Shown here piece after piece: positions 22,056 to 26,499 of a stretch of DNA of 26,499 nucleotides. Below the pieces are notes generated by a model. It had not been told where the DNA came from. It searched no databases and saw only the letters and a program-made list of their open reading frames with translations. Position 1 is the first letter of the stretch; every line of letters begins with the position of its first letter. The stretch is from NCBI GenBank assembly GCA_050331475.1, contig JBHJGU010000017.1:1-26499 (forward strand). Direction: 5' to 3'. The stretch is from JBHJGU01 sp050331475. Lineage in GTDB: Bacteria; Pseudomonadota; Alphaproteobacteria; Caulobacterales; Maricaulaceae. Made by a program: the position numbers and the translations under genes.

Positions 22056-24728
22056 ATGGCGCGCGATCTCGATTCCCCCCAAAGCCCGGCCGCGGCGGTC
22101 ACGCCGATGATGGCGCAATATCTGGCGATCAAGGCGCAGGCCCAGGACGCCTTGCTGTTCTATCGGATGGGGGATTTTTATGAGCTGTTTTTCGAGGACG
22201 CCCAGAAAGCCGCCCAAGCGCTCGACATTGCGCTGACCAAGCGCGGCAAGCATGAGGGCGCCGACATCCCCATGTGCGGCGTGCCCGTGGCCACAGCCGA
22301 GACTTATCTCGCCCGCTTGATCAAAGCGGGTTTTCGGGTCGCTGTGTGCGAGCAGACTGAAGACCCCAAGGAAGCCAAGAAGCGGGGCGCCAAAGCGGTC
22401 GTCGCCCGCGAGATCATCCGCTACGTCACCCCGGGCACCTTGACCGAAGACGCGCTCTTAGACGCGCGCGCGGCGAATTATTTGCTCAGCGTTGCGCCTG
22501 CGGCCGGCCACGATGTGGGCCTAGCGTGGGCGGACCTGTCGTCCGGGGCTGTTTGGGTTAGCCAGACGAGTGCAGCGGATTTGCCCGCGCGCATCGCCGC
22601 GCTCAACCCCTCGGAATTGCTCGCCGCCGAGCATGGCTTAGAGGCATTGCCACTTGAGTGGCGCGATCGCGCGACGCTCTTGGCTAAGACCGCCTTCGAC
22701 CCCCGCTCCGGCGCCCGGCGGTTGGCGGAGCTTTACGCGGTGTCCGACATTGCCGGGCTTGGCGATTGGACCCGCGGGGAGGCCGCAGCCCTAGGCGCGC
22801 TCGCGGATTACCTGTTGTTAACCCAAGTCGGTCGCATCCCCGCCTTGTCCGCCCCCCGCCGGCTCAGCGGGGAGGGGGGCTTGGCGATTGATCCCGCCAC
22901 CCGCGCGAGCTTGGAGATTGACCGAACGTTGCGCGGTGAACGGGTCGGTTCTTTGCTCGATGCGGTGGACCGGACCGTTACCGCCCCCGGCGCGCGCGCG
23001 CTGGCCGATCGGCTCGCCCGGCCTTTAACCGACCTCGCCGACATTCGCGCGCGCCAAGACGCCTGCGCGTTTTTTCTCCAAGCGCCGGCCGCGATGGAGC
23101 GGTTGCGTGCCGCCTTAAAGGCCGCCCCGGATATGGCGCGCGCTTTGTCCCGGCTCAGCCTTGATCGCGGGGGGCCGCGGGATCTCGCCGCCGTGTCCGC
23201 CGGGCTCGCCTCCGCGCCCCAAATCGGCGCCCTGTTCGCCGATCGCCCGCTCGCCAGCCCGCCGGAGCCGATCGCGGACGCGTTGGCGGCGTTGACCCTG
23301 AGCGACAAGCCGGAGCTTGCCGGTCTGGCGCAAGACCTGAAAAAGGCCCTCGCGCCGGATCCGCCGCTCTTCGCGCGTGACGGCGGTTTTATCGCGCCGG
23401 GTTGGAACAGCGCGCTCGACCAGGCCCGGGCTTTGCGCGACGACAGCCGGCGCATTGTGGCCGGCCTGCAAGCCCAATACGCTGAAGCGTCCGGCGTTAC
23501 CGCCTTAAAGATCAAACATAACAATGTCCTAGGCTATTTCATTGAGGTCTCCGCGCGCCATGGGGACGCGCTGATGAACCGGCCCGAAACCTTCATCCAT
23601 CGCCAGACCCTGGCCAATGCGGTGCGGTTCACGACCACGGAGCTTGCCGACCTGGACGCCCAGATCGCCGGCGCCGGGGAGCGCGCCTTAGCCATCGAAC
23701 TCGGTGAGTTTCAGGCCTTGGCGTCGCGCGCGTCCGAGCTCGGCGCGCCGATCCGGGCCGCGGCCGAGGCGCTGGCCGCCCTCGACGTGGCCGCCGCCTC
23801 AGCCCTGTGGGCGGAAGAAACCAACGCTTGCCGCCCGATCGTCGAGGCCGGGACAGCCTTTGCGCTCGAAGCGGGGCGCCATCCCGTGGTCGAACGGGCG
23901 CTGGCTACAGCCGGCGATGCGCCGTTTACCCCCAATGACTGCCATTTGGATGGGGCGGGCGCGGAGGCCGATCGCCTGGTTTTCGTCACCGGCCCCAATA
24001 TGGCGGGCAAGTCGACCTTTTTGCGCCAAAACGCGCTGGCGGTGATCTTGGCCCAAGCGGGGCTTTACGTGCCCGCCCGGTCCGCGCGCCTCGGGGTGGT
24101 GGACCGGCTCTTCTCCCGCGTGGGCGCGGCAGACGATCTCGCCCGGGGACGCTCCACCTTCATGGCCGAGATGATCGAGACCGCGGCCATCCTGAACCAA
24201 GCCACCGAGCGGTCCTTTGTCATTCTCGACGAGGTGGGCCGGGGCACCGCCACTTATGACGGGCTGTCCATCGCTTGGGCGGCTGCGGAGCATGTGCACG
24301 ACGTCAATCGCTGCCGGGCTTTGTTCGCCACCCATTACCATGAGCTCACTGAGCTTGCGGATCGGTTGGACGCAGCGGGCAATCTCTGTCTGAAGGCCAA
24401 GGAGTGGAAGGGCGAATTAATCTTTCTGCATGAAGTCGCGCCCGGCGCGGCTGACCGATCTTATGGGGTGGAGGTGGCCCGACGCGCCGGCTTGCCCAAA
24501 GCCGTGGTCAAACGCGCAGCGGAAGTGCTCAGCCGGCTGGAAGGCGGGGCGCAGACCCCCAAAGCGACACTCACAGAGCTGCCTTTGTTCGCGGCGCCGC
24601 CCGAGCCAGAGCCGACCGATCCCGTAAAAGCCGCGCTCGACGCGCTGGACCCCGATGCGCTCACCCCGCGCGCGGCGCTTGATGCGCTTTACGATCTCAA
24701 GCGCCTGCTTGAGGAAGCCAGCGGTTAA
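22056..24728 (+). CDS. mutS: DNA mismatch repair protein MutS
   Basis: About 890 aa. It recognises base mismatches and small loops and starts repair with MutL. The mismatch-reading motif F-Y-E is at 41-43 (GDFYELFFEDA), the connector, core and clamp domains follow, and the ATPase has Walker A GPNMAGKST at 646-654 and Walker B VILDEVGRGTATYDG starting at 722. The C-terminal dimerisation region (LYDLKRLLEEASG) is intact. ATG 22056 is chosen; a TTG at 22020 would add 12 residues and an ATG at 22107 would remove 17. None has a strong ribosome site. Length is typical of alphaproteobacterial MutS. Confidence 0.97.
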   Translation: MARDLDSPQSPAAAVTPMMAQYLAIKAQAQDALLFYRMGDFYELFFEDAQKAAQALDIALTKRGKHEGADIPMCGVPVATAETYLARLIKAGFRVAVCEQTEDPKEAKKRGAKAVVAREIIRYVTPGTLTEDALLDARAANYLLSVAPAAGHDVGLAWADLSSGAVWVSQTSAADLPARIAALNPSELLAAEHGLEALPLEWRDRATLLAKTAFDPRSGARRLAELYAVSDIAGLGDWTRGEAAALGALADYLLLTQVGRIPALSAPRRLSGEGGLAIDPATRASLEIDRTLRGERVGSLLDAVDRTVTAPGARALADRLARPLTDLADIRARQDACAFFLQAPAAMERLRAALKAAPDMARALSRLSLDRGGPRDLAAVSAGLASAPQIGALFADRPLASPPEPIADALAALTLSDKPELAGLAQDLKKALAPDPPLFARDGGFIAPGWNSALDQARALRDDSRRIVAGLQAQYAEASGVTALKIKHNNVLGYFIEVSARHGDALMNRPETFIHRQTLANAVRFTTTELADLDAQIAGAGERALAIELGEFQALASRASELGAPIRAAAEALAALDVAAASALWAEETNACRPIVEAGTAFALEAGRHPVVERALATAGDAPFTPNDCHLDGAGAEADRLVFVTGPNMAGKSTFLRQNALAVILAQAGLYVPARSARLGVVDRLFSRVGAADDLARGRSTFMAEMIETAAILNQATERSFVILDEVGRGTATYDGLSIAWAAAEHVHDVNRCRALFATHYHELTELADRLDAAGNLCLKAKEWKGELIFLHEVAPGAADRSYGVEVARRAGLPKAVVKRAAEVLSRLEGGAQTPKATLTELPLFAAPPEPEPTDPVKAALDALDPDALTPRAALDALYDLKRLLEEASG

Positions 24729-24854
24729 GCCGGCGCCTGTTTAGCCGAATGGCCTCGAACTCGGATTTTTAACAATTATGGGTGGTGTTTCGCGCTATTC
24801 TCGTTCATGATCGCCACTGCGCGTTGGGCGCGATCTGGATGAAAGGGGGCATCT

Positions 24855-26432
24855 ATGAAATCGATCAGAGGCGCGGTGATCGCCGCGGTCGCAGCGGGCG
24901 CGCTCGTCGGCTCCGCTCAGGCGCAGACCTATTTTCCCGATGACGTTCAGACCTCGGGCTGTTCCATTGATCGGGTCGAGTTCGACGGTTGGTTCGCCGA
25001 CGGCGCCGTCGTCCCCAATGGCGTGGTCCGCGAAGCCAACAGCCTCAATCCGGGTTTTGCGAACGCCCAGGAGAACACCTCGTGCGATTTTTATAAATGG
25101 TCGGCGCAAATGTTCCTTTGGATCACATCGGCTTATGAAAACGCAGAAGAGCCGGCGCCGCGTCGGGTGCTCGATTCGCCGCTGTTTTTTGGTGTGAGCG
25201 CTGACGTCGACGGCCGTCGGACGCTCTTGCCGAACACTGAGGGTCTGGTGTTGGCGACCCGGACCGAAAAAACCGACGGGTCGCGGGCTTTCGCCGAACA
25301 AATCGACGAATTGGGGCAAGCGGGCGGCGCGGCCGTGCTGGAGTCGGTCAAGGGATCACTCGTTTACTACGGCGTCCACGTGAACAATGTTTACGCCGCG
25401 ATGGCAGACAAGGCGAAGACGGTCCCGGGCTTTAACCCAACGCGGTTCCCGATAAGCGAGGAGGACTTAGCCGCCATCACCGGCGAGACGCCGTTGCCGG
25501 CGCAAGACGCGCTGGCCATGGAGCTTAAAACCTCCTGGGTGGAGGCGGACACGCTGGGCTCCACCCAGGGCTATGTCCTGATCGACGCGGTTATCCCGAA
25601 TTTCGTGCGCGAGAGGGGCGCGGAGGTCTATCGCCAAGACCCGAAAACGCCGACGCGGGAGACGCGGCTGGCGCTCGTGGGCATGCATGTGGTCGGATCG
25701 GTCGCCGGGCATCCGGAATTGGTGTGGGCGAGTTTCGAGCATGTGGATAACGCCCCCGACGTCGCCTTCGATTACGTGGCGGACACGGGCAAAGTGAAAA
25801 CCGCCAGCCCGCCACCGGGGTCGGGCTGGGTGTTCTCCGCCGCCGCCCAAGCCGCGCCGGACGCGAATATCGAGCGACAGGCGCAATGCACGCCGGGGCA
25901 GTTCGGCTACGACTGTGGCGACTATCCCGAACCGAAACCGAAACCTGGCGACATCGTCGGGTTACCGGGTCAAACCTTGGGGCCGAGCACGGTCGCCCGC
26001 GAGAATCCCTGGGGAAGCGTCGGATCGTTTGCGTTCGGCTTCGCGGGCATCGAGAACTTCCAAAACGACGCCGCTTTTGACGCGACGATCGCGGCGGCGA
26101 AACAAGCGGTCGCGGAGAATAACTCGGAGATCATTGCGCTGAACGCCGGCATTCGCGGATTGCTGGACGACGCGGACGTTCGGCGGAATTATTTCCTTCT
26201 CGGCGCGGTTTGGACGAAGACCGGCGCTGTGCCCGGCGGCCTCGACCCGGTCACCCAAATTGGTTCGTTGACCATGGCCAACGCCACGATGGAGACGTTC
26301 CACCAGGACAATCCGCCCGGTTTCCCGGCGGGTTGTTTTTCCTGCCATGGGATCGCAGAGGGCGACACCGCGCTGGGGGTCAGCCATATTTATAGCGCGC
26401 TGACCACGGTCGCGGCGTCCGGGCGAAACTAG
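24855..26432 (+). CDS. Exported protein with single C-terminal CxxCH heme motif, family unknown
   Basis: 525 aa with a clear Sec signal peptide (MKSIRGAVIAAVAAGALVG, probable cleavage after AQA). Near the C-terminus is CFSCHG (C494, C497, H498), a c-type heme attachment motif, within a conserved-looking block (MANATMETFHQ ... GCFSCHG ... SHIYSAL). Other cysteines (C36, C77 and a pair around CTPGQFGYDCGD) could form disulphides. The central part has no motif I recognise; a proline/lysine-rich hinge (EPKPKPGD) precedes the last third. The protein is expected in the periplasm as a mono-heme cytochrome or heme-containing enzyme. ATG 24855 follows AAAGGGGG. No cytochrome maturation or redox partner gene is adjacent. 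Similar proteins exist as hypothetical cytochrome c family members, but function is not established to my knowledge. Confidence 0.8.
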   Translation: MKSIRGAVIAAVAAGALVGSAQAQTYFPDDVQTSGCSIDRVEFDGWFADGAVVPNGVVREANSLNPGFANAQENTSCDFYKWSAQMFLWITSAYENAEEPAPRRVLDSPLFFGVSADVDGRRTLLPNTEGLVLATRTEKTDGSRAFAEQIDELGQAGGAAVLESVKGSLVYYGVHVNNVYAAMADKAKTVPGFNPTRFPISEEDLAAITGETPLPAQDALAMELKTSWVEADTLGSTQGYVLIDAVIPNFVRERGAEVYRQDPKTPTRETRLALVGMHVVGSVAGHPELVWASFEHVDNAPDVAFDYVADTGKVKTASPPPGSGWVFSAAAQAAPDANIERQAQCTPGQFGYDCGDYPEPKPKPGDIVGLPGQTLGPSTVARENPWGSVGSFAFGFAGIENFQNDAAFDATIAAAKQAVAENNSEIIALNAGIRGLLDDADVRRNYFLLGAVWTKTGAVPGGLDPVTQIGSLTMANATMETFHQDNPPGFPAGCFSCHGIAEGDTALGVSHIYSALTTVAASGRN

Positions 26433-26437
26433 CGCGC

Positions 26438-26457
26438 GGGGCCGCGGCCGCGGCCCC
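26438..26457. terminator. Perfect 20-base GC palindrome after the heme-motif gene
   Basis: GGGGCCGC-GGCC-GCGGCCCC is a perfect palindrome beginning 5 bases after the stop codon. It would form a very stable hairpin, but no T tract follows, so it may end or protect the transcript or simply be GC-rich spacer. Confidence 0.45.
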
Positions 26458-26499
26458 CGGCCCGCGCCGATAGGCGTAAGCCGCGCGAACCCCCCATGC

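Noticed and set aside
1..26499. CRISPR array, tRNA or rRNA genes, replication origin boxes, prophage genes
   Set aside because: No spaced direct repeats, tRNA-like cloverleafs, rRNA sequence, DnaA box clusters or phage structural genes were recognised on reading both strands.

Overview
The window reads as GC-rich chromosomal DNA of an alphaproteobacterium, most likely a Caulobacterales/Maricaulales (Hyphomonadaceae-like) organism. This placement is inference. It rests on the dnaK-dnaJ block with dapB, nth, maeB and mutS close by, the DUF2244 gene divergent to nth, the HAMP-less double-PAS chemoreceptors, and GTG/TTG starts. No RNA gene, CRISPR array or prophage was seen.

Layout. (1) 1-4057: the left edge cuts into an IS3-type transposase gene, followed by two tandem soluble chemoreceptor genes of exactly equal length (496 aa each). 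The second carries substitutions in the otherwise near-invariant signalling tip. (2) 4058-7793: a Tat-exported dienelactone-hydrolase-like protein and a SAM methyltransferase (both minus strand), an exported S41-type peptidase (plus) and an AlkB-type dioxygenase (minus). (3) 7794-11257: dnaK-dnaJ, preceded by a heat-shock-type promoter candidate and a nested inverted repeat, with hairpins after each gene. (4) 11258-14602: a lower-GC RTX protein (minus) and two tandem paralogous multi-pass membrane proteins of unknown family (plus). The first of these is broken by a single extra base. (5) 14645-17915: dapB (plus), then a minus-strand group holding an Ada-like AraC/O6-alkylguanine methyltransferase, a small membrane protein and Ni-type glyoxalase I, and a DUF2244 membrane protein. 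(6) 17922-24728: nth (plus), a DcsG-like ATP-grasp gene behind maeB (minus), and mutS (plus). (7) 24855-26432: an exported 525-aa protein with one C-terminal CxxCH heme motif.

How the genes fit together. Four DNA-repair functions lie within 17 kb: AlkB, Ogt/Ada-like, Nth and MutS. They are in separate transcription units, so this is proximity and not an operon. DnaK and DnaJ form the stress-chaperone unit. The two chemoreceptors probably sense intracellular redox or ligand state through PAS domains. MaeB and DapB are housekeeping metabolism.

I found no defence or secretion locus that is clearly a new system. The observations most worth following up are the 45-bp nested dyad in front of dnaK, the altered tip of the second chemoreceptor, the frameshifted member of the membrane-protein pair, the orphan RTX protein, and the uncharacterised heme-motif protein.
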